Of a stretch of 64,000 nt of DNA, positions 51,601 through 63,624 are shown piece by piece (the stretch's first letter is position 1; each line of letters opens with the position of its first letter). The notes beneath the pieces are model-generated. The model did not search any database, was not told the origin of the DNA, and saw only the letters and a program-made list of their open reading frames with translations. This stretch comes from Euleptes europaea (taxonomy: Eukaryota > Chordata > Lepidosauria > Squamata > Sphaerodactylidae): the NCBI RefSeq assembly GCF_029931775.1, contig NC_079325.1:38232673-38296672 (forward strand), written 5' to 3'. Both the position numbers and the translations under genes were made by a program.

Positions 51601-54600
51601 ATCCCGAAGGATCGAACGGGTTTCAGGTAGCCGGCTCAAGGTTGACTCGGGGCGAAAACGCACGGTCGCTTTATCCTCCTTTAATCCCTGTTTCAGCCAG
51701 GATTCATCCAGGATCGAACGCATGCGTTTCGCCTAATTGCATTCGATCCTGGCTAAAACAGGGATTAAAGGAGGATAAAGCGACCGTGCGTTTTCGCCCT
51801 CGGCCTTCCATCCTTCCGAGGTCAGTAAAATGAGTACCCAGCTTGCTGGGGGCAAAGGGAAGATGACTGAGGAAGGCACTGGCAAACCACCCCATAAACA
51901 AAGTCTGCCTAGGAAACGTCGGGATGTGATGTCACCCCATGGGTCAGGAATGCACAGGGGACCTTTACCTTTTACATCCTGCTCCAGATTTTCCCCATGA
52001 GAAGCCTGTGAGGCAGGTTCAACTGAGAACAGGAAAGTGGGCCCCAGGCCATCCAACCAGCTCTAAGGCTGAGCAGGGAATAGGAACCTGGTTCTCCTCA
52101 GTCACTCTGACAGCTCTACCAGCTATGGCAGAGGGGCTGTGGCTCAGTGGTAGAGCATGTGCTTGGCATGCAGAAGGTCCCAGGTTCAATCCCCAGCATC
52201 TCCAGTTAAAGGGACTAGGGCAAGTAGGTGATGTGAAAGACCTCTGCCTGAGACCCTGGACAGCCGCTGCCAGTCTGAGTAGGCAATACTGACTTGGATG
52301 GACCAAGAGTCTGATTCAGCATAAGGCAGCTTCATGTGTTCATGCATACCAACCTGGCTCCTATCAATGTACCATCTATCAAAGATCAGGGGTCTAAAGC
52401 AAAGCAGGGACACCTCGATCTTCATCAGATCCTCAGGACGACGAGGCAAAGACCCCAAATCAACTTTTCAAGGGGGAGGTTTTTGAGCACCGAGCTCAGC
52501 TATTCAATTAGGAACCTCCACTCAACCCTTGACTATTTCCAGAGGCTGAAGACTGGGAGCCTCCTGCCTGACACCCCTCCAGGCTGGCTCGCTGACCTTC
52601 AGCTTCTCGTATTTCTTGGAGTAGGCCTCCATGGCCTCCTTGATTTGTTCAGGCAGCTCCAGCTTCTCTTCCTTCAGGGGTGGCCAGAACTCACTGGATA
52701 AGATAACAGCGACAAGACTAAATGGGGGCCTCTCTTCTTCCGGGAGTTTCTGCTCCTCATCACGAATATTAGTGTTAATGCGGCGAGAGTCGGCCATGTC
52801 CTAAGGAGGGAGAAAGGGTGAAAACAGAACTGCTTCATTGCCAGGCTACAGAGAGTACAAGAGAACAGTCACAGTTTGGGGGCACTTCCAACCAGCCTGC
52901 TGTGCTTCACCTTGGAGCTATAGTCTCAACCATTTCTGTAAAAGGCACTGGGAGTTTTTAAATAATGTAATAGCCCTACATGTACAACCTTTGCTCAGTT
53001 TCTGTGGTAGACGTTCAATTTTTTTCTAAATCCAAAATTATGGACACACCACAACAGGCTAAACAATAACTTGATGAACATGTAACACACAAAAGAAAGT
53101 TTACTAGAAGCTTTCAACACACACTCTTGTTTCCTACAGGCACTCCAACTGGGTGATGAATGTCCCAGTTTCCAGGGAGAATTATTCTCTCCGTTCAAAA
53201 GACAATGCTTGCTTTTGAATCTGAGTCAAGCTTGGATAATATGGTGTGGGTTTTTTTGGGGGGGGATTAAAGGTTTGAATGTGTCTTTTACTCCCACCCT
53301 ATTATATTTTTGCTCTTTCTAATTTACCTTCCGAAAAATATTGGATTAGCGTTTCGTATTAATGACGGTTTAATCAACTTACTTTTAACATGACTTCACA
53401 GTAATGCATTTGGGCTTCCCCAAAACGCAGCTTCAGCAGTTCTACATTCCGGATTTCCCTAAGGCAGAGAAGCAAAGACCTAAGCACATGAGGTATCAGG
53501 AGTAACAGAAAGCAAACAAAGAAGTAGCAGCCAGGAGGGGCTGAAGGTGTGCCCTTTCTCCTCCAAATGCAGGCCCAGTGGTGTCCTTACCAAGTGAAAT
53601 AATTCTTCACACAATGCACAACATGTAGCGATGGCTACCAACTTACATGGCTGTAAAAGGGAATGGAACTCTATATAGAGCTCTAATAGGACGACGAGGC
53701 AATAGGAGCTCTAATAGGAGCTCTATTAGCCGGAATGCTGTTCAGACACAATGTGCTTCTGAACACCAGCGGGCGGAAGAGAGAGAATCAGGAGGAAATG
53801 GTTGCTGCCTTAATTCCCTGCTTGTGAGCTTCCTGGAGACATCTGGCTGGCCAGTATAGAAACAGGACGCTGGACAAGATGGACCTTTGGTCTGATCCAG
53901 CCGGGAGAATCTTATACTGTTAGCCATGACAGCCAATGAGACTCCATGTTCAAATGCAGTATATCTCTGAGTACAGAATACTGAAGAAAAATAGGGGGAT
54001 AGCATTGACCTTTATGTTTTGCTCATGAACATCCAAAGATATCTGGCTGGCCACTGTAGGAAGCAGAAAGCTGGTCCAGATGGATCTTTAGTCTCATCCC
54101 ACAGCAAGGCTCTTATATTCTTATGGGAGGTGATGGACTCTGAGGTATTCGCTGTCTGGGTGCCTGGGCTTAAACCCACACACACCCTGCAGTTTTTGCT
54201 ATAACTTCTAGGGCCAAGGAAGGGCAGAGACTTACAACTCAGGGCCAGCCCTCACCTCTCTGAGCTGTAGTTGAACTGGTGTAGCAGTCGGTCAGCCAGG
54301 AGCGTGCGATACTCGTTGATGAACAGGTCCTTGCTGCCATAGATGCTCACCAGCAGACTGATGATATCTGAGGAGCGGCGCTTCGAACTTGATTTCCCTG
54401 GCAGGACATGGAGACAGTGAACAACCAAAGAAAGGGATTAGGACACAACACAACAAGGCAAAGTGAGGGAAACCATCACATTCCTGGGAAAGCCAACTTC
54501 TTATTCTGCACTAATGCTGAAGAAAGGTAAAACTCTTGCAAACTAAGCTTTGGAGATCTGTTGTGCTCCATAACTTATATAGCTCCTGGTAGTCACAGGG

Positions 54601-57600
54601 AGAAACCAAGATCTCTGCAGACATTAAACCCAAGACCAGGTCCCTTAGATGCTGCCCATATGGTTTAAAACTTAATCTGGTGCAGAATTCAACATTTTAT
54701 ACAGGCATTTTACTAAGCAATTTTAATATATTTTGAGGAATTTCTTTGTTTCGAATTCTTATGGTTATGAAGATTCATTTATCACACAAATAAAGATATC
54801 TATCTAGCACAATATTATCTTGCACTTCCCTGAAGACATTTGGATAGAGTATATGGCTCCCCCTTCCCCATCTTCATAAGGACTAGAACTTCAGTACAAA
54901 AATTAAAACTGAGATTTCCCAATATTTGCTAAACATTTATTAAAACATCTAAGATGCTGAACTGTGGCCCAGATAGCTAATGGTACATTTGCTGAAGCAC
55001 GCAACATTCACCTACAAGGCTGTTGTGATGTTGTTGTTTTTTTTAACAAACTGTTTGGGGGTCCATTTGTCAGAAAACAGTCAAGCAAACAAACATAGCT
55101 TTTAGAAAATAAATACAAGTCTCACCAACCTACTTACTTTCTGGAAATGAATTAAGTAGTGTGGCTAATAAACAAATGCTCTTTTGATGCAATTTATCTG
55201 GGTTGAAAAATCTCTTTGCGAAACTTTTCAACAAGCTCAGCGATTAGAAAAGTCAGATTTTGCGAGGTCAACTCCAGCTTTCTGTTCGGAAAGAAAAAGG
55301 GGACCAAGGGAAACCAAACTGAAGAGAGGCGAGAATGACTACTGTCATATTTACTAACCCGGGTCAGCATCAACAGGATCAGGCACCCAGTCTTCTGGCT
55401 GAGAGACGTCATCATCACTCTCTTGGCCATTCTCCAGTGTCACCGGATCAGCTTTGGAGAGCTCATTCGCTAAGTCACCAGATCCTTCGGCATCACCCGT
55501 TAGACCGGCCACAATCTGCCGCACTGTATCCTCTCTGGTTCTGTCAAGAGAAGGCGACATGCTTGAAACCCAAGGGCTATGTTACAAGCCTATACTTCTG
55601 CCAGCACTATGCCAGCACCTGCACCATCCCTCACAAGAACTGTGACAATTATAGTTTGAGCTGTGAATCTCTAACAATCCTCAGCATCCTCATAAAGCTA
55701 CCGTTCCCAATATTCCTTGAGGGGAAGACAGGCCTATGTTTTAAATGGGTCCTGCTCACCTCAAGTACTTCCTGATGGGTTCACAGGCCACCTCCAAGAT
55801 GACCATGGAAGGGTCCAGCTCCCGCAGGGCTTTGATGGCTGAGATGTAGAGGGTAATGATATCCGATGTGTTCACCCCTAAAATAAACATGTAAGGAGAT
55901 GCAGAACCTCTAGTTTCTGCCCCCCCCTTCGGAAAATGAAAACACCAAGAATCTCTCCAGCTGCTCTTTGGGTTGGTGTAGCCCTGTATATTCCCCACAC
56001 ACACACACAAGTGGAAAGGGGAGACTTGGTCTCTTCTGCCACAGAAGAGTGCCAGCAGAGAGCCTTGCACAGCCCATATCAGGCTTCATCCACTAGACTA
56101 AATTCAGTTTGTCATATACACTAAGCAATTGGAGCTGGATCGCCCTGGAGAATCTCTGTGCAAGATCCTTTACTACCACCAGTTTCAAAGCACTTTCAAA
56201 CTTTCTTTGCCATCTTTCCTAGTCACACAACTTCCCCGAGAGCCTGGCCACAGTTACTGCCATTTTACAAAGGGGTACGTTACGGCAATTGTAGCTAAGG
56301 GGCAGAGCTTTGCTCAAGGCACAGTCGCAGAAGGTGGGCTCTGAAGCCCCATCTCCCAGAGCCACATCCAATGTTCTCTTCAGTGCCACCTTGTTGACCG
56401 TTGCCTGACATCTTAATTAACTACTACCAAGGGAAAAGGAGAACAGAACTGGTCTCAAATTAGGCCAGGAGGCAACTTTCAGTAGGAACACCTAAGAAGA
56501 GCCTCGTGTGATAGCAAGTCTAGAAGACCATTTCTAGCAGCCAGGCAGATGCTTCTGGGACATGAAGCCAACAGCCCTCCCTTGTTGCTTGTCCCCAGAA
56601 TTCGGTATTCAGAAGTAGACCCTCTGAGAATTTAGGATCCGTTTAGCTATCACACCTACCAGTTAGTGCTAGACCTACCCTCCTCCGTGAATTTGTCTGA
56701 TTTAAATCCATTTAAGCCTGTGGCTAGCAGCACACCCTGCGGCACCAAATTTAATAAATCAACTACTTCCTTTGTGTCTGCCCAAACTCTACAGTCCATG
56801 AGTTTCAGCGGGTGATTGGAATTTCCGTTGAGAAAAGGGAGAACACAAGAGTAGGTTTGGAAGGCACATGATGTGGCACCCTTGATGAAGCTAAGCGGGC
56901 CTGAGTCTGGTCAGCAGCGGGACAGGAGACCCACTGGGAACGTTATGTATTCTGGTCTGATGAGTTTCATGATGAAGGAAGGCAAATTATAAACAAAAAC
57001 ACCTCTTATCTACTTCCTCTGTGTGGTTCATAATTTTGTAAATCTCTATCCTATCCTCCCCAGATTGCCGCTGCTGGAGAGACACAGGGTTAAAAATACC
57101 CACCAGGATGAAGAAGGCGCATTTCTAAGGCACTCTTCAGGGAGCTCAGAAGCTGCTGTCGTTGATTGGTCCGTTCTAGACAGTACTTCAGATCATCCAC
57201 TGCTGGCTTCGACTCCGGGAAATCTGCAGACCAAAAACCATGGGAAGGGAAGCACTACGTACTCATGGCATATGACAGAATGGCAAGATATAGTTATCAT
57301 TTATTGTCAAAATAATAATGAGGAGCATTTATTGGGTTGGGGTGCAGGGGTCCCCAGCCTTTTTGAGCCTATGGGCACCTTTGGAATTCTGAGAAAGGGT
57401 AGTGGGCACAACTATAAAATGGCTGCCGCAGGAGGCGGAGCCAACACACAATGTCTGGGAGCAAGGTGAACATCCCAGGCAGAAGCTCTATTTAAAATGA
57501 AGATATTGTTTTAAAGTATTTTTGTGGGTACACACAGCTTACTTTCAGTTATACAGTGAAGATCCTTGTGCTGTGGGGGCAGCACCTGCCAGAGCAACTT

Positions 57601-60600
57601 TTAAAACAACTACTCAGGCAACCCAATTTCCAGTGGCCAATCAAAGCCCCATCCAGCCTCACCCACCTTCTAAAAACACTTGGCAGGTGCCAGGAAAGGT
57701 GTAGGCGGGCACAAGCCCCATCCAGCCCCACCCACCTTCTAAAAACACTTGGTAGGTGCCAGGAAAGGTGTAGGCGGGCACCATGGCGCCCACTCAGCAA
57801 GTTCCCAACTGAAAGGCTTAGCCTCTAGAATACACTAACTTGATTTGACTCTGACTTATGCCCATGAAGTGGAGGGGGGGTGACTTGTTGCAGGGGTTTT
57901 GCTTGTGCTTGGAGGCTGAATGATAAGAAGTATTCGACATCAGATCAACTACCCCACTAGGTCAGTGCAATGATCCTCAGACTTAATGTTTTCAGGCAAC
58001 CATTCCTGCAGTGACTTGCCTGTCAAGGCAACCCTGTGTGTCTGGGTCTGCCTTGGAAAAAAGGGCAGGATAAAAATTAGAGATAGTCAGATAGAGCCTC
58101 TAAGGAACCCAACTGGGGTTCCCTAGCGCACAGTTTGAAAGCTGCTGAAGTTAAACCTTTGGTTAGTTTTGTAGCTGGAACCACTTGCCCTGCAAGCATC
58201 TATTCTGCAGACACCTGTCCCGCTTGCAAAACTCCGTAATAGTCTGTGACACCCTGTGCAACTGTATAGGTAGCCCTGGACCAAACCAGGACTGATGGGC
58301 CCCATTTATATAGAGTGAAAGAAACCTTAAAAATGTTGTCCATACTCTTGCAAAAAGGGAGAGAAACAACTTGCAGGGCTAGAGCATGCATGACTTTACC
58401 TCGGATTATGCTGAACAGTTCTTCGATGCGCATGCTAGCATAAAGGCGGTAGAAGAATCTCTGGACATGGCACCGCCAGCGCTTCAGAGTGCTGTTGGCT
58501 TCAGAGTTGGGATGGGTAGATGCCCCTCCTTGCAGAAACACTCTGCTAAGCCAGCCAATTACCTTCTCAATCCACTGCATTACAAGGAGAGTGAGAGAAT
58601 CACCATCATATGCTACAGGGCCTCCAAGATGCAAGCCATTTACCAATTTCTGTCTCATTCATCCACAGAGAAAGGTCCATTTTATGTTCTTATGGAGAAG
58701 GAATGCAGGCTGAGACCAAATGGGTTACTTACAGCCACCCAGTGAGCTTTATACCAAAGGAGACACTGGAACTCAGACCTCCCACAACAAAGTACCAAAA
58801 GCTGCTATTTAACCTTTCCTGGAGCAGTCCTGTTGTGACACCTTGCATAAAGCCAGCTGAGGGCACACAAACTACCTTATATTCAATCAGATCACTGGTC
58901 AATCAAGGTCAATATTGTCTACTTGGACTGGTAACAGCTCTCTTCAGTCTCAGGCTGAGGTCTTACTACCTGATGATCCTTTTAACTGGAGATACCAGGG
59001 ATGGAACCTGGGACCTTCTGCATGCCAAGCAGATGCTCTATCATTGGCCTATAGCCCCTCTCCCTATACCAAAGGGCTCAAGGCAGCATTATTTTCAACA
59101 TAAGCTTTTGTGCCTCCTATACTAGCATGTTCCGTAAGGAACCAGCTTACAGTTGCCAATGATGAGGGACAACAATCAGAACAGCATCCTATGAGAATCT
59201 AGCTTGAGCTCCAGAATCCTTTGCAATGCATGAGGTTCCCAACTCAAATCTATGCAGGAAGTTTAAGTCGCCAGTTGAGGGTCCACATTTCAAGTGAACA
59301 CCCCACAGAAAGCGAAGATGAACATATGATCTCTGACTAGCCTGGGGTTTTGAATTTATATATAGAACTGTCTTATATCTAGTTTTGAATACACACACGG
59401 AGCTTGTTATACCTAGTCACAACATTGGTTCATGTAACTCAGTATCATCTACTCCAAACAGTCAGTCCATGAGCATTTAGAAAGGATGGCTGTGATTACT
59501 AAGAGCCAGAACAGGTTTCTCAAAAACAAGTCAGGTCAGACTAACTTATCTCCTTTTTTGAGAAAGTTACTACCTTGCTGGAGCAGGGGAATGCTGTGGA
59601 CATAGTTTATCTTGATTTCAGTAAGGTTTTTGATAAGGTCATAATATCCTTGTTGACAAGTTGGTAAAATGTGGTTTAGATCCTATTACTGTTAGGTGGA
59701 TCTGTAACTGGTTGACAGATCGCACCCAAAGAGTGCTTGTTAATGGTTCCTCATCCTTTTGGAGAGGTGTGACAAGTGGAGTGCCTCAGGGATCTGTACT
59801 AGGTCCTGTATTGCTCAATATCTTTATAAATGATTTGGATGAATGAATAGAGGGGATGCTTATTAAATTTGCAGATGATACAAAATTGGGAGGGGTAGCA
59901 AAAATGGTAGAAGACAGAGCCAGGATACATGATCTTGACAGGCTGGAAAATTGGGCTAAAACTCATAAAATGAATTTCAACTGAGATAAAGTTTTGCATT
60001 TAGGTAGGAAAAATCAAATGCATAATTATAGGCTGGGGGAGACTTGTCTTGGCAGCAGTATGTGTAAAAAGGATCTAGGGGTCTTAGCAGACCATATACT
60101 GAACATGATTCAGCAGTGTGATGCAGTAGCTAAAAAGGCAAATGCTATTTTGGGATGTATCAACAGAAATATAGTGTCCAGATCATGCAAAGTGATGGTA
60201 ACACTTTACTCTGCTCTGGTTAAACCTCACCTAAAGTAATGTGTTCAGTTCTGGGCACCACAATTTAAGAAGGATGTAAACAAGCTGGAACATGAGGGGT
60301 CTGGAGTCCAAGTCCTATGAGGAAATGTTGAAGGAGCTCGGTATGCTTAGCCTGGAGAGGAGATGACTGAGAGGTGATATGATTCTAATCTTCAAGTACT
60401 TGGAAGAGCTTATAGAGGATGGTATGGAGATGTTTTCTGTTGCCCCAGAAGGTCAGACCAGAACCAACAGGTTGAAATTAAATCGAAAGAGTTTTTGGCT
60501 AAACATTAGGAAGAACTATTGTCGAAGGCTTTCACGGTCAGAGTTCATTGGTTCTTGTAGGTTACCTGGGCTGTGTGACCGTGGTCTTGGTAAGAAAATA

Positions 60601-63535
60601 CCAAGACCACGGTCACACAGCCCGGATAACCTACAAGAACCAATTAGGAAGAACTTTCTGACAGTCAGAGTGGTTCCTCAGTGGAACAGTCTTCCTCAGG
60701 AGGTGGTAGGCTCTGAAGGTTTTTAAGCAGAGGTTAGATGGCCATCTGACAGCAATGCTTATTCTGTGAACTTAGGCAGATCATGAGGGAGGGCAGGAAG
60801 GGTTGCTTCAGTGACTGGCTCTTGTGTCCCTTTCTTACATAGCCAGGGTATTGCCAATTGCCACTTTGGGGTCAGGAAGGAATTTTACTCCAGGCCAGAT
60901 TGGCCAGGAATCTTGGAGAGTTTTCTTTTTGCCATCTTCTGGGCATGGAGTAGAGGTCACTGGGGTTTTGTGGGGGAATTAGTTGTGAATTTCCTGCATT
61001 GTGCAGGAGGTTGGACTAGATGACCCTGGTGGTCCCTTCCAATTCCATGATTCTAAATCACAACAGTTTTCCAGGGTCACAGAGCTTTTATAAAAGGTCT
61101 TTCTGCACACCTACAGTCTAAGACCTTTTAATTGACGATGCCAGGGAGTCAACCTGCTGCATTCAAAGCATGTGCTCTGCCTCTGAATCATGGCCCAAGC
61201 TACCAAAACCCTGCTCACCTCTTGGAACTCATTCAGAAAAGAGCGTTCATATTCCCCCCGGCATCTCCACTCCATCCGCTCCTCGATCATTTTGTGCAGA
61301 ATGTTGGTGACGGCGTCAGCACTCACTCGCTCCAGCAGGTTGAGCCTGTGACTGAAGGGACAAATGGACATTGCTCATGAGTCAGTACAAAAAAAACCCC
61401 TCCTAAATCATCTCCAGATGGTCAGGAGAAGGTAGCACTTAAAAACAAAAACTGGAAAATATTTTAACAAATCTAGCTTCCTTTAATGAGTGTTTAATTT
61501 TATGATAATGTAGCAGTGTGTTCCCATTGCAATGATCTTTCTCTCTCTTTGCTGCCCAGCTTGGAATATTACAAGTTACAGATATGCTTGGGCAGATATG
61601 CATGCAAGTGTGTGTGTGTGTGTGTGTGTGGGGGAATTATAGTACTCTTTTGTTATAACATCTATTGTTTTCTTTTTGATGACAGAAGTAACTGTATCAA
61701 TAGGTTATATTTTCAATTATATCAAAGTATATAATAAAATAGGAGTGGGGAATTAAGCCTTACACTGGACAAATTCCTCATCCTTATGGCCAAGGTCATT
61801 TTATTTATCTGCCTTTCTATCCCAAAGGTCATTTTATTTATCTGCCTTTCTATCCCAATTGCTCTGCCCATGACCATCACCCAGATCCACCATGTTCACC
61901 TACCCAAAAGGCTCCTGATCCTTTAAATGATACTGTCCCCCCAACCCCATAGCCCTTTCTTCCTGGAACTCTCTTCTAGAACATTTATGTGATGCTGCTT
62001 CTCCTTTTTCTTTTAGACTCTCTCTCGCAACCCACCTTTTCCATAAAACCTTTGGCACAACCTTAGTACTCACCACCAACTGAAACAAAGCTCAAGTATG
62101 TGTAACAAGACTAAGTTACCATTCTCCCCCTACTTACTTCTACCTTCCTTCTGCCTTCTAATGAAAAGTGTAGCTGCTTAGAGCAGGGTGCTGTCTTTTT
62201 GCTTGTGTTACTCTGCCAAGCACCCTGACAGAACTACACAGAAAATCAATAGTAAACTAAATGATGTTAGGCAACTAAATCTCCCTCAGCCTCATTTTGC
62301 AATGTAAGGATAATACTGCTAGCCTACTTTATATGGCTGTTTTAAGAATTGTGGAGATAAGGCAATGGAAATGCTCTGAATATTTTCACGCTCTACAAAA
62401 ATGTCAACTATTATCACAAACTACTCTACAAAGTCAGCCATGTTATTATCCCCATACTGCAACAGAACAGGGAGGGAACTAAAAGGCCCCTTCATGAGTT
62501 CACAGTTGAGGTGATGTTTCAATGGGGGCTGTCCCAGCTATTATTTATTTACCATATATTTAATGAATTTATACCCCACCTTTCTCCCCAATGGGGACCC
62601 AAAGTGGCTTACATCAGTCTCCTCTTTTCCATTTTATCCTTACAGCAACCCTACAAGGTTGATTAGGCTGAGAGAGTGTGACTGGACTGAGGTCTCACCT
62701 AGCGAGTTTCCATGGCACAAGTGGGGATTCAAACCTGGGTCTCCCAGATACTAATTCAACACTCTTAACCACTCTACACCACACTGGCTCCCACAACATT
62801 ACACTCCTAATTTCTGTGTTCTAGGCCCACAGTTGGCAGGCAACTATTAGCTAGAGTCTTCAGAGTCATGTTTCATGTCCATTTTCAAGACCTAAAAAGT
62901 GCTCACAGGATGTCATTGAGCTGCTGAAACTGTTCCATGGCGGTCGGGCACCAACACTGGGCCTTCTTACAGTTGCAGCCTGCACACTGCAGGCCCCCTC
63001 CTCCAGGTTCACCATCCTCCACTTCACTCTCTTGCTCATTGTCACTCATGCTGTTGTCTCCCTCGTTCAACTTGTCTTCACTTCTCTTCCACTGCCTCAT
63101 GTAGATCTTGAAACTGCGGCTGTAAAACTGTTGGATCATCTCCTGGAAGTTCTTTGTGGTGGAGAAGAAGAGGATGGCCCTGAACATGGTGTAGACTTTC
63201 TCCTGCAGCCCCTGGGATCCAGTCCCAAGGAGCAAGCCTGCTTTGGTCCATTTCTCCAGAAGGTCCATGCTGTGCAGGTAAGGGTCCAGACGGCACTTCA
63301 GCAGACAAAAGGCATCCAGGAGCAGCAGGGAGCACTGCGGCTCTTCGGCTGTGTTTTCATACTGTGCAATACAGTTCCAGAACTCCGGAGCAATGTTTGC
63401 CTGAAGGTCAGTCTGTAGAACTTCCAAAAACCATTCCTCCACAACCGAGTGCAAGTCATACCGCTGCAATACCTCTAGGGCAACCTGCAAGTCATAATCC
63501 TTTGGTGGCCCTGCCAAACTGGATCGAGGAGCTGC
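48661..63535 (-). CDS. ANAPC2: ANAPC2, anaphase-promoting complex subunit 2, exons 2 to last (5' exon outside the window)
   Basis: Twelve minus-strand exons: 62907-63535, 61219-61351, 58400-58574, 57104-57223, 55760-55877, 55359-55540, 54256-54397, 53383-53458, 52597-52800, 50980-51109, 49407-49642, 48661-48873. Borders are GT/AG and phases agree; 2358 nt encode 785 residues plus stop. Human APC2 is 822 aa, so only some 40 N-terminal residues are missing, encoded beyond position 64000. Seen: [12 protein letters not shown], the CAGC...CWC cysteine cluster, [12 protein letters not shown]-like [54 protein letters not shown] and the C-terminal [26 protein letters not shown]. Known: APC2 is the cullin-like scaffold that holds the RING subunit APC11 in the APC/C ubiquitin ligase, and its C-terminus is a winged-helix domain. 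Exon 2 carries an acidic stretch ([17 protein letters not shown]) before the cysteine cluster. Introns hold a CR1, hAT, SINEs and a foldback element. No break is seen. Confidence 0.97.
49717..50022 (-). mobile_element. CR1 LINE 3' end, reversed
   Basis: Begins (as read on +) 'atagaatcacagagttggaa' and 'tctagtccaaccccctgcac', the CR1 end in reverse. It continues to 'tccactgaggaaccgctctg'. It lies in an ANAPC2 intron. Confidence 0.88.
50294..50525. mobile_element. hAT non-autonomous element, 216 bp, with 8-bp target-site duplication
   Basis: The element 50302-50517 starts CAGTGGTTCCCAACCT and ends with the near-complement AGGTTAGCAACCACTG. It is flanked on both sides by CACTAGAA (50294-50301 and 50518-50525). 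Eight-base duplications and these termini are typical of hAT elements. Confidence 0.9.
50528..50840 (+). mobile_element. hAT-like non-autonomous element
   Basis: The 'agtccccaaccttttctgag' start and the body ('ggtggccaatcagaagccct', 'cacccactttc', 'ggcaccaggaaaggtg') match the element at 57348-57800. The far end is not clear. It immediately follows the intact hAT element. Confidence 0.6.
51535..51985 (+). repeat. tRNA-derived SINE carrying a nested foldback element
   Basis: A SINE of the family at 9385 and 33660, starting 'gccccgtggcgcagagtggt' and ending 'gcacaggggacctttacctt'. It is interrupted at 51650-51799 (see the separate entry). It lies in an ANAPC2 intron. Confidence 0.85.
51650..51799. 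mobile_element. 150-bp MITE-like foldback element with about 53-bp terminal inverted repeats
   Basis: Both ends read GGGCGAAAACGCACGGTCGC inward, and the match continues for about 53 bp with about one mismatch. The flanks are TCG on both sides (51647-51649 and 51800-51802), a 3-bp target-site duplication. It sits inside the SINE, so it is younger than that SINE. The family is unknown; a 3-bp duplication would fit Harbinger-like or related transposases. Confidence 0.85.
52125..52345 (+). repeat. tRNA-Ala-like SINE, nearly whole
   Basis: The head 'ggctgtggctcagtggtaga' with 'ggttcaatccccagcatctc' resembles tRNA-Ala A and B boxes. The tail is 'tgattcagcataaggcagct' then 'tcatgtgttcatg'. This is the best copy of the family in the window. 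Confidence 0.85.
53810..54130 (+). mobile_element. CR1-like LINE 3' tails, two degraded copies
   Basis: 'gacatctggctggccagtat' through 'tctgatccagccgggagaat' (53825-53915), then a second copy with 'atatctggctggccactgta' and 'cttatattcttatg' (54035-54125). They lie in an ANAPC2 intron. Confidence 0.55.
54400..55355. other. ANAPC2 intron between 54398 and 55358
   Basis: AT-rich, with no element or exon recognised. Confidence 0.45.
56525..56955 (+). repeat. CR1-like tail and 5S-SINE fragment
   Basis: 56525-56800 carries a degraded LINE tail ('aggcagatgcttctgggaca', 'gtttagctatcacacc'). 56885-56945 reads 'gatgaagctaagcgggcctg' and 'gggacaggagaccc', the 5S-like block in plus orientation. Confidence 0.5.
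57348..57800 (+). mobile_element. hAT-like non-autonomous element with internal tandem duplication
   Basis: Starts 'caggggtccccagccttttt' like hAT termini. Near 57646-57783 a block of about 69 bp ('aaacacttgg.aggtgccagg') is repeated twice in tandem. It is parallel to 50528-50840 and lies in an ANAPC2 intron. Confidence 0.65.
58955..59060 (-). repeat. tRNA-Ala-like SINE, reversed
   Basis: Reversed head motifs ('gatagagcatctgcttggca' when complemented, and 'tgggaccttctgcatgccaa' on +). It lies in an ANAPC2 intron. Confidence 0.65.
59475..61060 (+). mobile_element. CR1 LINE, RT C-terminal part to 3' end
   Basis: The frame 59661-59846 encodes [12 protein letters not shown] and [20 protein letters not shown], the RT palm motif of CR1-type LINEs. 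Later frames give KDLGVLADH and the 3' end 'ggttggactagatgaccctg' through 'ccatgattcta'. Stops and frameshifts (for example the break after NDLDE) show it is dead. It carries an insertion at 60518-60642 and lies in ANAPC2's intron between 58574 and 61219. Confidence 0.9.
60505..60655. repeat. Palindromic insertion (125 bp) in the CR1, 13-bp target-site duplication
   Basis: ATTAGGAAGAACT flanks the insert at 60505-60517 and 60643-60655. The insert 60518-60642 holds inverted arms of about 45 bp ('ggttcttgtaggtta...' against '...taacctacaagaacc'), with a 'taagaaaat' centre. It shares its sequence with 35050-35135. Confidence 0.85.
61110..61200 (-). repeat. tRNA-Ala-like SINE head, reversed
   Basis: On + it reads 'gacgatgccagggagtcaac' and 'aaagcatgtgctctgcctct', the reversed SINE head. 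It ends about 20 bp before the ANAPC2 exon at 61219. Confidence 0.6.
61609..61630. repeat. (TG)n microsatellite
   Basis: About ten uninterrupted TG units in an ANAPC2 intron. Confidence 0.9.
61792..61857. repeat. 33-bp unit, two tandem copies
   Basis: The unit 'aaggtcattttatttatctg...' occurs at 61792-61824 and 61825-61857 with at most one change. Confidence 0.88.
62555..62795 (-). repeat. tRNA-derived SINE, reversed
   Basis: The reverse complement starts 'gggagccagtgtggtgtaga' and ends 'cattggggagaaaggtgggg' then 'tataaattcat'. It is the same family as 37245-37450 and lies in the first visible ANAPC2 intron. Confidence 0.75.
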
Positions 63536-63624
63536 CTACAAAGCAAGACACCACATGAGATATAAGGTCTAAGAAAAGGCTAGATAGAAAGAGGGCTGTG
63601 CGCCACTCTCAGCTGCAATATTTC

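Noticed and set aside
52130-52205. A tRNA-Ala gene
   Set aside because: The head resembles tRNA-Ala but continues into a SINE body and tail repeated several times in the window.
57023-57469. 148-aa plus-strand frame
   Set aside because: It is antisense to a real ANAPC2 exon (57104-57223) and runs into a hAT-like repeat.
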